DNA from: Ferrovibrio sp. | GTDB taxonomy: Bacteria > Pseudomonadota > Alphaproteobacteria > Ferrovibrionales > Ferrovibrionaceae | Direction of reading: 5' to 3' | Length of the DNA: 64,000 nucleotides | NCBI GenBank assembly: GCA_017991315.1 | Contig: JAGOQS010000001.1 | Span: forward strand, 620,001 to 684,000 | Shown here: positions 19,221 through 29,388 of the stretch, piece by piece | Numbering within the stretch: position 1 is the stretch's first letter | How the letters are laid out: each line of letters starts with the position of its first letter | Translations under genes and position numbers: made by a program | The notes under the pieces: generated by a model | Told to the model about the DNA's origin: nothing | The model's input: the letters and a program-made list of their open reading frames with translations, nothing else | Database searches by the model: none

Positions 19221-22200
19221 CCTGTGGTGCCGCCACAGGAATCGCATTTCAGGCAGGTGCCGTTGCGCACCAGGGTGAAGTTGCCGCATTCCGGGCAGGC
19301 ATCGCCTTCATAGCCCTTCATCCGGGCTTCGCGGATGCGGCTGGAGCGGCTGCTGCCTGCGCCTTCTTCATGGCCGCCGGCCAGCACATTCACCGCCGCC
19401 GTGATGTTGAGGCCATCGGTGCCGGTTGCCTGCAACTGCATGGTGGCGGCGCCCGCGCCAGCCGCGGCATTGTTCAGCACATAGAGGTTGGAGCGGACAT
19501 AGCCGTTCGAGGCCAGCGCCATGGCCGCCGCCGGCGCGGCTTCCGTGGTATGCGCTTCCTTGGCGCCCAGTGCATCGGGGCGCAGGTCTTCCGGCTGCAC
19601 ATGGGCGAGATCGGTGCGGCCCAAGTAGCTCACCGCCAGTTCGCGGAACACATAGTCGAGGATCGAGGTCGCCATCTTGATGACGTCGTTGCCTTCCACC
19701 ATGCCCGAAGGCTCGAAGCGGGTGAAGGTGAAGGCATCGACGAATTCCTCCAGCGGCACGCCGTATTGCAGGCCGATGGAAATGGCGATGGCGAAATTGT
19801 TCATCAGGCTGCGGAAGGCGGCGCCTTCCTTGTGCATGTCGATGAAGATTTCGCCGAGCTTGCCTTCGTCATACTCGCCGGTGCGCAGATACACCTTGTG
19901 GCCGCCGACCACTGCCTTCTGGGTGTAGCCCTTGCGGCGCAGCGGCAGGCGCTGGCGACCGGCGATGTATTTCTCGACGATGCGCTCGGCGACGATCTGG
20001 GCGCGGGCGGCAGCCGGCGCTTCGATCACGCGGTCAAGCGTGTCCGCCACGGCCTCGGCATCGTCATCGAGCAACTGCGATTGCAGCGGCTGGCTAAGCT
20101 TGGAACCGTCGCGGTAGAGCGCGATGGCCTTGCAGCCCAGCTTCCAGGCCGAGAGATAGGCCTCCGTGCATTCCTCGACGCTGGCCGAATTCGGCATGTT
20201 GATGGTCTTGGAGATGGCGCCGGTGATGAAGGGCTGCGCCGAGGCCATCATGCGGATATGGCTGGCCGAGGACAGGAAGCGGGTGCCGTCCTTGCCGCAG
20301 GGGTTGGCGCAGTCGAATACCGGCAGATGCTCGTCCTTGAGATAGGGCGCCCCTTCCAGGGTCATGGCGCCGCAGCAATGCAGGTTGGCGGCGGCGATCT
20401 CTTCGGCCGTGAAGCCGATGGCGGTGAGCAGGTCGAAATCCGGCGCGTTGAGCCGCTGTTCCGGGATGCCGAGTTCGTTGGTGCAGAAAGCCGTGCCGAG
20501 GGTGAAACGGTTGAGCACGAACTTGATGTCGAAGGCGGTGCGCAGGCCGGCTTCCACCTTGGCGATGGCTTCCGCCGTGAAGCCCTTGGCCTTCAGCGTG
20601 GAGTGGTTGACGCCCGGCGCGCCGCGCAGCGTGCCATGGCCCACGGCGTAATCGATGATGGCGCGGATCTCGCCTTCAGTATAGCCGAGCGTGCGGAGCG
20701 CCAGCGGCACGGTGCGGTTGATGATCTTGAAATAGCCGCCGCCGGCCAGCTTCTTGAACTTCACCAGGGCGAAATCAGGCTCGATGCCGGTGGTGTCGCA
20801 ATCCATCACCAGGCCGATGGTGCCGGTGGGAGCGATGACGCTGACCTGGGCATTGCGGTAGCCGTGTGCCTCGCCGAGCGACAACGCGCGGTCCCAGGCT
20901 TCCTGGGCGGCTTCACGCAACGCCGCGTCGGCGCAATGGCCGTGGTCCAGTGGCAGCGGTGCGATATGCAGGCCCTCATAGCCGGCAAGCTGGCCTTGTG
21001 CGGCGCGGCGATGGTTGCGCACCACGCGCAACATCTGGTCGGCATTGCGGCTGTAGCCGGGGAAGGCGCCGAGCTCGGCCGCCATCTCGGCCGAGGTGGC
21101 ATAGGCGGCGCCGGTCATCAAGGCGGTGATGGCACCGCAGAGCGCGCGGCCCTCATCGGAATCATAGGACATGCCGCAGCTCATCAGCAGCGCGCCGAGA
21201 TTGGCATAGCCGAGGCCGAGCGTGCGGAATTCATAGGAGCGGCGGGCGATTTCGCGGCTCGGGAACTGCGCCATCAGCACGCTGATTTCCAGCGTCACGG
21301 TCCACAGCCGGCAGGCATGCTCAAAGCCCTGCACGTCGAAGCGGCCATCATCGCTGCGGAAGCACATCAGGTTCAGCGAGGCGAGATTGCAGGCCGTGTC
21401 GTCCAGGAACATGTATTCCGAGCACGGGTTGGAGGCGTTGATGCGGCCATCCTCAGGGCAGGTATGCCAATCGTTGATCGTGGTGTCGTATTGCAGGCCC
21501 GGATCGGCGGAGGCCCAGGCAGCCTGGCCGATCTTGTCCCACAGCTTGCGCGCCGGCAGGGTCTTGGCAGCCTTGCCATCGGTGCGCCGCGTCAGCGTCC
21601 AGTCGGCATCGCGCTCCACGGCGAGCAGGAAGTCATCCGGCACGCGCACGGAATTGTTCGAGTTCTGGCCGGAAACGGTGAGATAGGCTTCGCCATCCCA
21701 GTCAGTGTCATAGGCGCGGAAATCGAGCTGGTCATAGCCCTGGCGGGCCATCTGCAGCACGCGCTGCACATAGTTCTCCGGGATCATCGCGGCGCGCGCG
21801 GCGCGGATTTCCTTGCGCAACGCGGCATTCTGCTTCGGGTCGCAGCCGCCGGCCTCATTGCAGGCGGCAAGCACGCGGCCGAGATGCTGGCGCGACAGCT
21901 TGGAGCCGGCGACCAGAGCCGCCACCTTCTGCTCTTCGATCACCTTCCAGTCGATGAAGGCTTCGATATCAGGATGGTCGATGTCGCAGATCACCATCTT
22001 GGCGGCGCGGCGCGTGGTGCCGCCCGACTTGATGGCGCCGGCGGCGCGGTCGCCGATCTTGAGGAAGCTCATCAGGCCGGAAGACTTGCCGCCGCCGGAA
22101 AGCTTTTCGTCCTCGCCGCGCAGGCGCGAGAAGTTGGAGCCGGTGCCGGAGCCGTATTTGAACAGCCGCGCCTCGCGGGTCCACAGATCCATGATGCCGC

Positions 22201-22834
22201 CCTCGTTGACGAGGTCGTCCTCCACCGACTGGATGAAGCAGGCATGCGGCTGCGGATGCTCATAGGCCGAGTCCGACTGCACCAGCTTGCCGGTGCGGTA
22301 ATCGACATAATGATGCCCCTGGGCCGGGCCATCGATGCCATAGGCCCAATGCAGGCCGGTGTTGAACCATTGCGGCGAGTTCGGCGCACCGACCTGGGCG
22401 GCCAGCATGTAGCGCATCTCGTCGAAATAGGCGCGGGCATCCTCTTCCGAATCGAAATAGCCGCCCTTCCAGCCCCAATAGGCCCAGGTGCCGGCCAGGC
22501 GGTCGAAAACCTGCCGCGCGCTGGTCTCCTGGGTATAGCGCTCGGCCTCGGGCAGCTTCTCCAGCGCCGCATCATCGGCTTCCTGGCGCCACAGCCATTG
22601 CGGCACGTCCGATTCTGGCACCGGCCGGCGGGCGGCGGGAATCCCGGCGCGGCGGAAATACTTCTGCGCCAGCACGTCGGCAGCCACCTGCGACCAGTCG
22701 GCAGGCACTTCCAGCTTGTCCAGGCGGAACACCACGGAACCATCCGGATTGCGGATTTCGCTGGCCGTGAAACGGAACTCGATGCCGTCGTAAGCTTCAC
22801 CCGCCGCATTGGTGTAGTGCCGTTGAATACGCAT
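19211..22834 (-). CDS. nrdJ: Vitamin B12-dependent ribonucleotide reductase (class II)
   Basis: The 1207-residue adenosylcobalamin-dependent enzyme reduces ribonucleotides without oxygen dependence. Recognisable parts are [13 protein letters not shown] at the N-terminus, [21 protein letters not shown] and [19 protein letters not shown] in the barrel, and a C-terminal TSCPD-type domain. The tail is a zinc-ribbon CPECGNF...[14 protein letters not shown]. The start MRIQRHYTN at 22834 matches relatives. Two NrdR-box-like repeats lie upstream. No cobalamin riboswitch is seen in the short upstream region. Confidence 0.96.
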   Translation of the reverse strand: MRIQRHYTNAAGEAYDGIEFRFTASEIRNPDGSVVFRLDKLEVPADWSQVAADVLAQKYFRRAGIPAARRPVPESDVPQWLWRQEADDAALEKLPEAERYTQETSARQVFDRLAGTWAYWGWKGGYFDSEEDARAYFDEMRYMLAAQVGAPNSPQWFNTGLHWAYGIDGPAQGHHYVDYRTGKLVQSDSAYEHPQPHACFIQSVEDDLVNEGGIMDLWTREARLFKYGSGTGSNFSRLRGEDEKLSGGGKSSGLMSFLKIGDRAAGAIKSGGTTRRAAKMVICDIDHPDIEAFIDWKVIEEQKVAALVAGSKLSRQHLGRVLAACNEAGGCDPKQNAALRKEIRAARAAMIPENYVQRVLQMARQGYDQLDFRAYDTDWDGEAYLTVSGQNSNNSVRVPDDFLLAVERDADWTLTRRTDGKAAKTLPARKLWDKIGQAAWASADPGLQYDTTINDWHTCPEDGRINASNPCSEYMFLDDTACNLASLNLMCFRSDDGRFDVQGFEHACRLWTVTLEISVLMAQFPSREIARRSYEFRTLGLGYANLGALLMSCGMSYDSDEGRALCGAITALMTGAAYATSAEMAAELGAFPGYSRNADQMLRVVRNHRRAAQGQLAGYEGLHIAPLPLDHGHCADAALREAAQEAWDRALSLGEAHGYRNAQVSVIAPTGTIGLVMDCDTTGIEPDFALVKFKKLAGGGYFKIINRTVPLALRTLGYTEGEIRAIIDYAVGHGTLRGAPGVNHSTLKAKGFTAEAIAKVEAGLRTAFDIKFVLNRFTLGTAFCTNELGIPEQRLNAPDFDLLTAIGFTAEEIAAANLHCCGAMTLEGAPYLKDEHLPVFDCANPCGKDGTRFLSSASHIRMMASAQPFITGAISKTINMPNSASVEECTEAYLSAWKLGCKAIALYRDGSKLSQPLQSQLLDDDAEAVADTLDRVIEAPAAARAQIVAERIVEKYIAGRQRLPLRRKGYTQKAVVGGHKVYLRTGEYDEGKLGEIFIDMHKEGAAFRSLMNNFAIAISIGLQYGVPLEEFVDAFTFTRFEPSGMVEGNDVIKMATSILDYVFRELAVSYLGRTDLAHVQPEDLRPDALGAKEAHTTEAAPAAAMALASNGYVRSNLYVLNNAAAGAGAATMQLQATGTDGLNITAAVNVLAGGHEEGAGSSRSSRIREARMKGYEGDACPECGNFTLVRNGTCLKCDSCGGTTGCS

Positions 22835-22895
22835 TGCCGCCTGCCCCTCGTGCCCTGGAAATCGCCGCTGAATCAAAGACTTGAGGCCGCAAGAA

Positions 22896-22943
22896 CCACC
22901 AAATCTGGTGGTTCGGCGACCTCGGATGGGCTAAATCTAGGGT
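22896..22943 (-). promoter_or_regulatory. Tandem NrdR-box-like sites upstream of nrdJ
   Basis: Two 16-bp sites share the core CTAAATCTAG or CCAAATCTGG: CCACCAAATCTGGTGG at 22896-22911 and GGGCTAAATCTAGGGT at 22928-22943. Their centres are exactly 32 bp apart, about three helical turns, as in known NrdR box pairs upstream of RNR genes. They lie 62-109 nt upstream of the nrdJ ATG. The match to the published consensus is partial. Confidence 0.6.
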
Positions 22944-23020
22944 AAGGCCGGCGCGCGGGTCAATTCTTCAAAGGGCGGTGTGCCTTATTAAAACCACAAG
23001 CATTGTGCTAGACTCGGGCT

Positions 23021-23569
23021 ATGCGCCGCATCCATTCCCTGCTGCTGATTCTTCTCCTGGCGGTTACCACCGCTGTTCCCCTGGGCGTTGCCGCCCAGGA
23101 CCGGGTAACCCGGCAGGCGGCGGACAAGCTGATGGAGACTCTGAGCCTGGAAAAGCGGGTCGACTCCATCGTGCAGCTCTATTTGCAGTTCATGCCGCAA
23201 TCGACTCCGGAGGAGCAGGCCCGCGCCCGGCTGCTGCGCGAACGCGCGCCCGGCGCCGGCCAGCGTTTCCGGGGTGCCGTCTCCAATGCTGCCGCCGCCC
23301 ATTACAATCGTAATGAACTGGCGGCGCTGGATCAGTTCTTCGCCAGCGACGAGGGCCAGCGCCTGATCGCCACCGCCGTCGGTCGGGCGCTGATGTCGAT
23401 GGGCCGTGGCGGCAATCTGAAGCAGGGCGACCTGCTGAAGGCAGAGGATTTCGCCGGCCGGCCGGGGCTCGAAAAGGTTGTGTCCAAATACCCCGCTTTC
23501 GAGACCGCCGCGCGCAATGAACTGGGCCGCGAATTCGCCATGGAAATCGGCCTTCTGGTGATGAAATAG
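23021..23569 (+). CDS. Secreted DUF2059-like protein
   Basis: The 182-residue protein has a signal peptide (LLLILLLAVTTAVPLGVAA-QD) and a helical mature part. The segment NRNELAALDQFFASDEGQRL resembles the DUF2059 pattern (LxxFYxSPxGqk). DUF2059 proteins are periplasmic and of unknown function. It is divergent from nrdJ and shares the intergenic region with it; a TAGACT -10-like box sits close upstream. Confidence 0.65.
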   Translation: MRRIHSLLLILLLAVTTAVPLGVAAQDRVTRQAADKLMETLSLEKRVDSIVQLYLQFMPQSTPEEQARARLLRERAPGAGQRFRGAVSNAAAAHYNRNELAALDQFFASDEGQRLIATAVGRALMSMGRGGNLKQGDLLKAEDFAGRPGLEKVVSKYPAFETAARNELGREFAMEIGLLVMK

Positions 23570-23658
23570 GACGGCCGAATAAGGCTTTACGCAATGTTCG
23601 GGCAGTGCCATAGTCCGCCCGTAATTCAGCGCACCAGCAGCGCGGAGACAGTGAGACC

Positions 23659-23997
23659 ATGAGCCTGATCGGCACGAAGCTCTATACTTGGTGGAAAGGC
23701 GAGGCGGTCGGCAGCGACAGCTTCGGCAACAAGTATTTCCGCGAACGGAGCGGCGGGCGCCGCCGCTGGGTGATCTTCAACGGCCGCCCGGAAGCATCCA
23801 AAGTGCCGCCGGAATGGCATGCCTGGCTGCACCACACCGTTGATGACGCGCCGGTCGCTGGCGTGAAGAAGCATGTGTGGGAAAAGGAGCATCTGCCGAA
23901 TCTGACCGGCACGCCCTACGCCTATCATCCGGCGGGGCAGGGCGGCGGCACGCGGCCCAAGGCCACAGGCGACTACGAAGCCTGGAAGCCGGAGTAG
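23659..23997 (+). CDS. Complex I accessory subunit, NDUFA12 family
   Basis: The 112-residue protein matches the NDUFA12 (B17.2) family: GTKLYTWWKGEAVGSDSFGN near the start and WVIFNGRPEASKVPPEWHAWLHH in the middle. In alphaproteobacteria this is a supernumerary subunit of NADH:ubiquinone oxidoreductase on the matrix (cytoplasmic) arm. The other complex I genes are not here, which is usual. It heads a run with mlaD and the DUF2155 gene. Confidence 0.93.
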   Translation: MSLIGTKLYTWWKGEAVGSDSFGNKYFRERSGGRRRWVIFNGRPEASKVPPEWHAWLHHTVDDAPVAGVKKHVWEKEHLPNLTGTPYAYHPAGQGGGTRPKATGDYEAWKPE

Positions 23998-24007
23998 GCG
24001 ACGGCCC

Positions 24008-24487
24008 ATGCAAGGCAATCTGGTCGAGACCCTGATCGGCGCCGTGGTTCTTGCGGTGGCTGCGTTCTTCCTGGCATTCGCCTATTCCACTGCCGGCGTT
24101 GGCGGCAACGTGTCAGGCTATGAACTGAAGGCGCGCTTCAACCGCGCCGATGGCCTGGTAACGGGCGGTGCCGTGCGGCTTTCCGGCATCAAGGTCGGCA
24201 CCATCACCGGCCAGACGCTCGACCCCAAGACCTATGATGCCGTTGTCACCTTCACCGTCGATGGTCGCTACAAGCTGCCGGAAGACTCGGCGGCGAAGAT
24301 CGCGTCTGAAAGCCTGCTCGGCGGCAATTACCTGTCGATCGAGCCGGGCGGCAGCGATGTGATGCTGAAGCCGGGTGAGGCGATCAAGTTCACCCAAGGC
24401 TCGGTCAGCCTGCTCGATCTGATCGGCCAGGCGATTTTCAGCGCCACTACGGGTTCTGGTAACGGCGACAAGGCCAAGGCGCAGTAA
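24008..24487 (+). CDS. mlaD: MlaD-type phospholipid transport protein
   Basis: The 159-residue protein has one N-terminal membrane anchor (VVLAVAAFFLAFAYSTAGV) and a periplasmic MCE domain (GYELKARFNRADGLVTGGAVRLSGIKVGTI). A hydrophobic tail, SVSLLDLIGQAIFS, resembles the MlaD hexamer tunnel. It probably binds lipids in the Mla system. mlaE and mlaF are not in this window; mlaD next to DUF2155 is common in alphaproteobacteria. Confidence 0.9.
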   Translation: MQGNLVETLIGAVVLAVAAFFLAFAYSTAGVGGNVSGYELKARFNRADGLVTGGAVRLSGIKVGTITGQTLDPKTYDAVVTFTVDGRYKLPEDSAAKIASESLLGGNYLSIEPGGSDVMLKPGEAIKFTQGSVSLLDLIGQAIFSATTGSGNGDKAKAQ

Positions 24488-24493
24488 AGCATC

Positions 24494-24925
24494 ATGTTTC
24501 GGCAAGCGTCCTGCCTGCCCCGCGCAACTTTCGTTGCAGCACTGCTGCTATGCGCCGCCACGGGGGCCATGGCGCAGCCGGCCCCGGCGAGTGACGCCTT
24601 GCCGAGCAATCCGATGCCGCTGGCGATCCTGCAGGGCCTGGATAAGATCACCGCGCGCATCTACACGCTGGAAGTCGCCATTGGCCAGACCGTTGGTTTC
24701 GGCACGCTGAAGGTGACGCCGCGCGTCTGCCGCAAGCGGCCGCCGGAATATCCACCGGAAAGCGCTGCCTATCTCGATATCGTGGAAGAACGCCCCGGCG
24801 AGGCGGCAGTGCAGCGCTTCTCCGGCTGGATGTTCGCCTCCAGCCCGGCGCTCAATCCGCTGGAACACCCGGTCTACGATGTCTGGGTGATCGACTGCCG
24901 CGCGCCGCGTCCCGCCGCCCGCTAG
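24494..24925 (+). CDS. DUF2155 family periplasmic protein
   Basis: The 143-residue protein has a signal peptide (LLLCAATGAMA-QP) and the DUF2155 core: LDKITARIYTLEVAIGQTVGFGTLKVTPRVCRKRPPEY and FSGWMFASSPALNPLEHPVYDVWVIDC. The two conserved cysteines may pair. The family is of unknown function and is typically found with mlaD and aat. Starts 6 nt after mlaD. Confidence 0.9.
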   Translation: MFRQASCLPRATFVAALLLCAATGAMAQPAPASDALPSNPMPLAILQGLDKITARIYTLEVAIGQTVGFGTLKVTPRVCRKRPPEYPPESAAYLDIVEERPGEAAVQRFSGWMFASSPALNPLEHPVYDVWVIDCRAPRPAAR

Positions 24926-24937
24926 AATCTCAGCGCG

Positions 24938-26011
24938 CTAACGCCCCAACACACCATCGCGTATTTCTGCCAGGCCGGCACGGGTGAAACCGGGCCGTTC
25001 CGACAGCCGCTCCGGCTCGCCGAGCAGGCGGCCTGCGGCATCGACACGGAAGCGCAGGCCCCAGAAGCCGAGGATACTGTCGCCGGGCATGCCATAGCGG
25101 TAGTCGCGCGCCTCAATGAGAGTCGGCGTGCCGGGCTTCACCGTCCAGTGCAGATGATCGCCTGAGAACCAGCGGAACACCTTTGCTTCATAGCTGGCCT
25201 GTGCCGCATCAAGCGCTGGGCTGGAGGGCAGCCGGGCGAAACGCTGCCAGGCAATCGGCTTCTCAGTGAAGGGTGAGGCAAAGCCGATCAGGATTTCGTC
25301 GGGCAGATCCACAACGATGCGGCGCCACCAGGGCTGAAAAATCACTGGATAGGCGCTGATGCGGACGCCGGTGGTGTTCGATGATGTTGCCTGCAATTCC
25401 TCGCGCGCCCGCTGCTCCAGATGCAGACCTATGCCCCAGGCCATCGTGGTGTAGAGAAAGATATAGACCAGCGCCAACTGGGCCGTGCGCTGTGCCGCAG
25501 CGGCGAAGCGCTCGCTTACCAGGGCGAATAGAAACACCAGCAGCAGCGGCAGGGAATAGACTGGATCGATGATCGGCATCGCGTTGATGGCGAAGCGCAC
25601 GCTGCTGAACGGGGCCAGCAACTGCGTACCATAGGCGGTGAACAGGTCGATCAGCGGATGGGTGACGGCCGCCAGTGCGCCGAGCCACATCCAGTTGCGG
25701 CGGCGATACTGGCTGTCGTCGGGTCCGAGCGCCGGGCGGTTCGGCGCCCTGCTGCGCAGCCGCTCGGTTTTCCAAAGCATCCAGCCGACCGCCGCGCCAT
25801 AAACCAGCGTGGCGGGAAAGGAATGGCTGATGGCGCGGTGGTCCTGCCAGGTGTCGACCACGCTCTGATGGCCGAACAGGCCGGTTAGGACATCCAGGTC
25901 GGGCAGGGTGCCGATCAGGCCGCCTGCCGCTACCGCGCGCCGGCCCAGGCTTTTGCGGAAACCGGCAGCGCCCAGCACGCCGCCGAACAGAAGCTGCGTC
26001 ACGCTATCCAT
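24938..26011 (-). CDS. Metal-dependent hydrolase, YdjM/LexA-binding membrane family
   Basis: The 357-residue membrane protein starts [18 protein letters not shown] and has [15 protein letters not shown] and [23 protein letters not shown], histidines and aspartates spaced as in the membrane-bound metal-dependent hydrolase family. Four or five hydrophobic segments follow, then a soluble C-terminal domain. The ATG at 26011 overlaps the end of aat by 8 nt. Its substrate is unknown. Confidence 0.85.
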   Translation of the reverse strand: MDSVTQLLFGGVLGAAGFRKSLGRRAVAAGGLIGTLPDLDVLTGLFGHQSVVDTWQDHRAISHSFPATLVYGAAVGWMLWKTERLRSRAPNRPALGPDDSQYRRRNWMWLGALAAVTHPLIDLFTAYGTQLLAPFSSVRFAINAMPIIDPVYSLPLLLVFLFALVSERFAAAAQRTAQLALVYIFLYTTMAWGIGLHLEQRAREELQATSSNTTGVRISAYPVIFQPWWRRIVVDLPDEILIGFASPFTEKPIAWQRFARLPSSPALDAAQASYEAKVFRWFSGDHLHWTVKPGTPTLIEARDYRYGMPGDSILGFWGLRFRVDAAGRLLGEPERLSERPGFTRAGLAEIRDGVLGR

Positions 26012-26690
26012 GCACGATCCTCTCCGACAATGCCACCAGCACTTCGGCCGGCGTGGCATCCAGTGGCATGCGGCCGAAATCGGCGGTCACATCCAAGGCT
26101 TCGCCCAGGCGTTCGAGATACTCGGCGCGGCGGATTTCCTCGGCACCGAAGCGGGCGAGATGCGAGGTGATGAACTGCGTATCCAGCAGCACGAAGCCGC
26201 CCAGGCGCAGGCGGGCCACCAGATGCACCAGAGCCACCTTGGAAGCATCAGTGGCGCGGCTGAACATGCTTTCGCCAAAGAAGGCGCCGTTGAGCCGCAC
26301 GCCATAGAGGCCGCCGACCAGCCGGTCCTCGCCATCGTAGCATTCGACGCTGTGGGCGAAGCCCTTGCGGTGCAGCTCGGTATAGGCGTTGCGTATCACC
26401 GCATTGATCCAGGTGTTGCGGCGCTGGCTTAAGAGATCGCGCGAGGGTTCGGCGCAGGCCGCGATCACGGCCGCGAAATCGCGGTCGACATGGACGCGGA
26501 AGCAATTGCTGCGCACCGTCTTGGCCAGCGAGCGTGGCAGGTGGAAGCGGTCCAGCGGGATGACGCCGCGATATTCCGGATAGACCCAGAAATAGCCCGG
26601 ATCGTCGGCGCTGTCGGCCATCGGAAAATAGCCGCTGGCATAGGCATGCAGCAGCAGGTCGGTGGTCAGCGGCTGCGGGTTATGCGGCAT
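26004..26690 (-). CDS. aat: Leucyl/phenylalanyl-tRNA-protein transferase
   Basis: The 228-residue enzyme adds Leu or Phe to proteins with N-terminal Arg or Lys, marking them for ClpS/ClpAP. The family pattern is clear: [36 protein letters not shown] at the start, [34 protein letters not shown] and [19 protein letters not shown]. It is located downstream of accC, as in many alphaproteobacteria. Confidence 0.96.
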   Translation of the reverse strand: MPHNPQPLTTDLLLHAYASGYFPMADSADDPGYFWVYPEYRGVIPLDRFHLPRSLAKTVRSNCFRVHVDRDFAAVIAACAEPSRDLLSQRRNTWINAVIRNAYTELHRKGFAHSVECYDGEDRLVGGLYGVRLNGAFFGESMFSRATDASKVALVHLVARLRLGGFVLLDTQFITSHLARFGAEEIRRAEYLERLGEALDVTADFGRMPLDATPAEVLVALSERIVHG

Positions 26691-26713
26691 GCCTTCTTTA
26701 TCGCACCGTCGTC

Positions 26714-26779
26714 ATGCGCGGGCTTGACCCACACATTGCTCGCCAGGTTGGATGAGATGCCCGGATCAAGTCCGGGCAT
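26714..26779. repeat. Dispersed palindrome pair between aat and accC
   Basis: A degenerate copy starting GTCATGCGCGGGCTTGACC lies at 26711-26736, and an intact ATGCCCGG-N7-CCGGGCAT copy followed by GAC lies at 26757-26779. The two copies face each other as at 16048-16115. Confidence 0.8.
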
Positions 26780-26804
26780 GACAATCCTACCCGAAATCCC
26801 ACTC

Positions 26805-28148
26805 TCACCCCTGGCGCGCGATGAATTCCTCAAGCCAGTGGATGTCGTAGGCACCGTTGACGAAATCCGGATCGCGGATCAGCGCCAGATGCAGCGGGAT
26901 GGTGGTTTCCATGCCGCCGATGACATATTCCTCAAGCGCCCGGCGCAGCCGCATCAGGCATTCGTTGCGGCTGGTGCCATGCACGATCAGCTTGCCGATC
27001 AGCGAGTCATAATGCGGCGGCACCTGATAGCCGGTGTAGAGCGCGCTATCGACACGCACGCCAAGACCGCCCGGCACATGGTAGTCGCTGACGCGGCCCG
27101 GCGAGGGCGCGAAGGTGCGCGGGTTCTCGGCGTTGATGCGGCATTCGATGGCGTGGCCGCTGAACTTGATGTCGTCCTGGGTGTAGCCGAGCGGCGCGCC
27201 GGCGGCGACGCGGATCTGCTCGCGCACCAGGTCGAGGCCGGTGATCATCTCGGTCACCGGATGCTCCACCTGCAGGCGGGTATTCATCTCGATGAAGTAG
27301 AACTGACCGTTCTCGTAGAGGAATTCGATGGTGCCGGCGCCGCGATAGCCGAGCTTGGCGATGGCATTGGATGCGATGGCACCAATCTGCTTGCGCTGTT
27401 CCTCGTTCAAAGCCGGCGAGCGAGCTTCTTCCAGCACCTTCTGATGCCGGCGCTGCAGCGAACAGTCGCGTTCGCCGAGATGCACGGCATTGCCATGCAT
27501 GTCGCCGAAAATCTGCATCTCGATATGGCGCGGGCGGGTGAGGTACTTTTCGACATAGACGGCGTCGTTGCCGAAAGCGGCGCGCGCCTCGGCCTTGGCC
27601 TGGGCCAGCGCGGGGCCGAATTCCTCCGGGCTGCGCACAACCTTCATGCCGCGACCGCCGCCGCCGGCCGTGGCCTTGATCAGCACCGGATAGCCCATGT
27701 CATCGGCGAGCTTGCGGCCTTCCGCCTCATCGGCGATGGCGCCATCCGAACCCGGCACGCAGGGAATGCCCAGCGAGCGTGCGGCTTCCTTGGCGGCGAT
27801 CTTGTCGCCCATCAGGCGGATATGTTCCGGCGTCGGGCCGATGAAGGTGATGTCATGGGCTTCGACGATCTCGGCGAACTTGGCATTTTCCGAGAGGAAG
27901 CCATAGCCGGGATGGATCGCATCGGCGCCGGTGATTTCGGCCGCCGAGATGATCGCCGGGATATTCAGGTAGCTCTGGTTGGATGGCGGCGGGCCGATGC
28001 AGACGGATTCATCGGCGATGCGCACATGCATGGCATCGGCATCCGCCGTGGAATGCACCGCCACGGTATGAATGCCCATTTCCTTGCAGGCGCGGTGAAT
28101 GCGCAACGCGATCTCGCCGCGATTGGCGATCAGCACCTTATCGAACAT
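26805..28148 (-). CDS. accC: Acetyl-CoA carboxylase, biotin carboxylase subunit
   Basis: The 447-residue ATP-grasp enzyme carboxylates the biotin on AccB. The N-terminus [21 protein letters not shown], the glycine loop [14 protein letters not shown], and [22 protein letters not shown] are the standard signatures. It is preceded by accB (21-nt gap) and aroQ, forming an aroQ-accB-accC unit. Confidence 0.98.
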   Translation of the reverse strand: MFDKVLIANRGEIALRIHRACKEMGIHTVAVHSTADADAMHVRIADESVCIGPPPSNQSYLNIPAIISAAEITGADAIHPGYGFLSENAKFAEIVEAHDITFIGPTPEHIRLMGDKIAAKEAARSLGIPCVPGSDGAIADEAEGRKLADDMGYPVLIKATAGGGGRGMKVVRSPEEFGPALAQAKAEARAAFGNDAVYVEKYLTRPRHIEMQIFGDMHGNAVHLGERDCSLQRRHQKVLEEARSPALNEEQRKQIGAIASNAIAKLGYRGAGTIEFLYENGQFYFIEMNTRLQVEHPVTEMITGLDLVREQIRVAAGAPLGYTQDDIKFSGHAIECRINAENPRTFAPSPGRVSDYHVPGGLGVRVDSALYTGYQVPPHYDSLIGKLIVHGTSRNECLMRLRRALEEYVIGGMETTIPLHLALIRDPDFVNGAYDIHWLEEFIARQG

Positions 28149-28169
28149 CGGCGCGGTCCCGCTTGCCGG

Positions 28170-28649
28170 TTATTCGATCACCAGCAGGGGCTGGCCAAAT
28201 TCGACCGGCTGCTGGTTCTCGATCAGGATGCGGGTGACGCGGCCGCCCTTCGGTGCGGTGATCGGGTTCATCGTCTTCATGGCTTCGACGATCAGCAGGG
28301 TCTGGCCGGCGGAAACATTGCTGCCGACCGAGACGAATGGCGCGGCGCCGGGTTCGGACGCGGTGTAGACGGTGCCGACCATCGGCGACTTCACGGCACC
28401 GGGATGGCTGGCGACATCATCGCCTCCCGCAGCCGCAGCAGCCGGCGTGGCGGCGGCATGGGCGGCCGGAGCGGCGGCGTAGACCGGCGCGCTCACGGCA
28501 GCCACGGTCTTGGCAACACGGACTTTCAGCGAGCCTTCATTCCACTCGATTTCGCTGAGGCCGGTCTCATTCAGCAATTCCGCGAGGTCGCGGATCATCT
28601 GCTGGTCGATGCGGCTCTCTTTCTTGTCCTTGGCAGGCGTCGACGCCAT
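28170..28649 (-). CDS. accB: Acetyl-CoA carboxylase biotin carboxyl carrier protein
   Basis: The 159-residue carrier protein has an N-terminal helical domain (IRDLAELLNETGLSEIEWNEGSLKVRV), an Ala/Pro-rich linker (about residues 55-80) and a biotinyl domain with the biotin lysine in IVEAMKTMNPI. The thumb region GTVYTASEPGAAPFV is present. The start MASTPAKDKK at 28649 is chosen over the open frame upstream, which is antisense-like and overlaps aroQ. Confidence 0.97.
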   Translation of the reverse strand: MASTPAKDKKESRIDQQMIRDLAELLNETGLSEIEWNEGSLKVRVAKTVAAVSAPVYAAAPAAHAAATPAAAAAGGDDVASHPGAVKSPMVGTVYTASEPGAAPFVSVGSNVSAGQTLLIVEAMKTMNPITAPKGGRVTRILIENQQPVEFGQPLLVIE

Positions 28650-28674
28650 CCTGGAAATCCTTTTTCTGCTGCTG

Positions 28675-29154
28675 TCAGGCGATGATATCGGCAAGGGCTT
28701 CCAGCGCCAGGGCATAGCCCTTGGGGCCGAGGCCGAAAATGCCGCCGCGCGCCGCCGGCGACACATAGGAATGGTGCCGGAAGGATTCGCGCTTGAAGAT
28801 GTTGGAGATATGCACCTCGATCACCGGCTTGTCGAAGGCGTTCAGCGCATCGAGCATGGCCACCGAGGTATGGGTGAAGGCACCGGCATTGATCACGATG
28901 GCGGCGGCCTTGGTGCGGGCCTCCTGGATGCTGTCGACCAGCACGCCTTCATGGTTGGTCTGGCGGAAGTCGATCTCCAAGCCCAGCCGATCCGCGGTGA
29001 AGCGGCAAAGCGTCTCGACATCGGCCAGCGTGTCGCGGCCATAGATTTCCGGCTGGCGGGTGCCGAGCAGGTTGAGGTTCGGGCCATTCAGCACATAGAC
29101 CAGCGGCTTCGCGGCCTTGCGCCCGCCGCCACCCTGCTTGCCTGCCTGCGCCAT
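28675..29154 (-). CDS. aroQ: 3-dehydroquinate dehydratase, type II
   Basis: The 159-residue type II enzyme removes water from 3-dehydroquinate in the shikimate path. Conserved parts are [19 protein letters not shown] (with the catalytic tyrosine), [30 protein letters not shown] and VEVHISNIF-type [20 protein letters not shown]. It is the first gene of the aroQ-accB-accC run, the common alphaproteobacterial order. The first 14 residues are a Gly/Lys-rich extension. Confidence 0.96.
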   Translation of the reverse strand: MAQAGKQGGGGRKAAKPLVYVLNGPNLNLLGTRQPEIYGRDTLADVETLCRFTADRLGLEIDFRQTNHEGVLVDSIQEARTKAAAIVINAGAFTHTSVAMLDALNAFDKPVIEVHISNIFKRESFRHHSYVSPAARGGIFGLGPKGYALALEALADIIA

Positions 29155-29388
29155 CCCGGCCGCTCCTACAAAGGTATAACACCGGGCGGCCTGTCATTTT
29201 GGCAGCACCCTGGGGGATTGCCCTACACTATTCCGCCCCGCCGGGGCAACTGCCGGGGCCCCGGATGGGGCCAGACAGGGGCGGTTTCGGTGGTTTCCGG
29301 CCTAGATGGGGGCGGGGCGGCCTGGGTACAAGGCCAGCCCCGCAATGACCCTGGCGCCAACTGGGCGGATTTGCGATAAACCCCTGTC

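Noticed and set aside
19370-22945. Very long open frame (1191 codons) on the + strand opposite nrdJ
   Set aside because: Shadow of the high-GC nrdJ coding strand. It lacks protein-like composition and has no family motifs.
22835-23020. Cobalamin riboswitch upstream of nrdJ
   Set aside because: No B12-box sequence could be found in the short interval.
26490-28685. 731-codon + strand frame across aat, accC and accB
   Set aside because: Spans three genes of known family on the other strand; composition is antisense-like.
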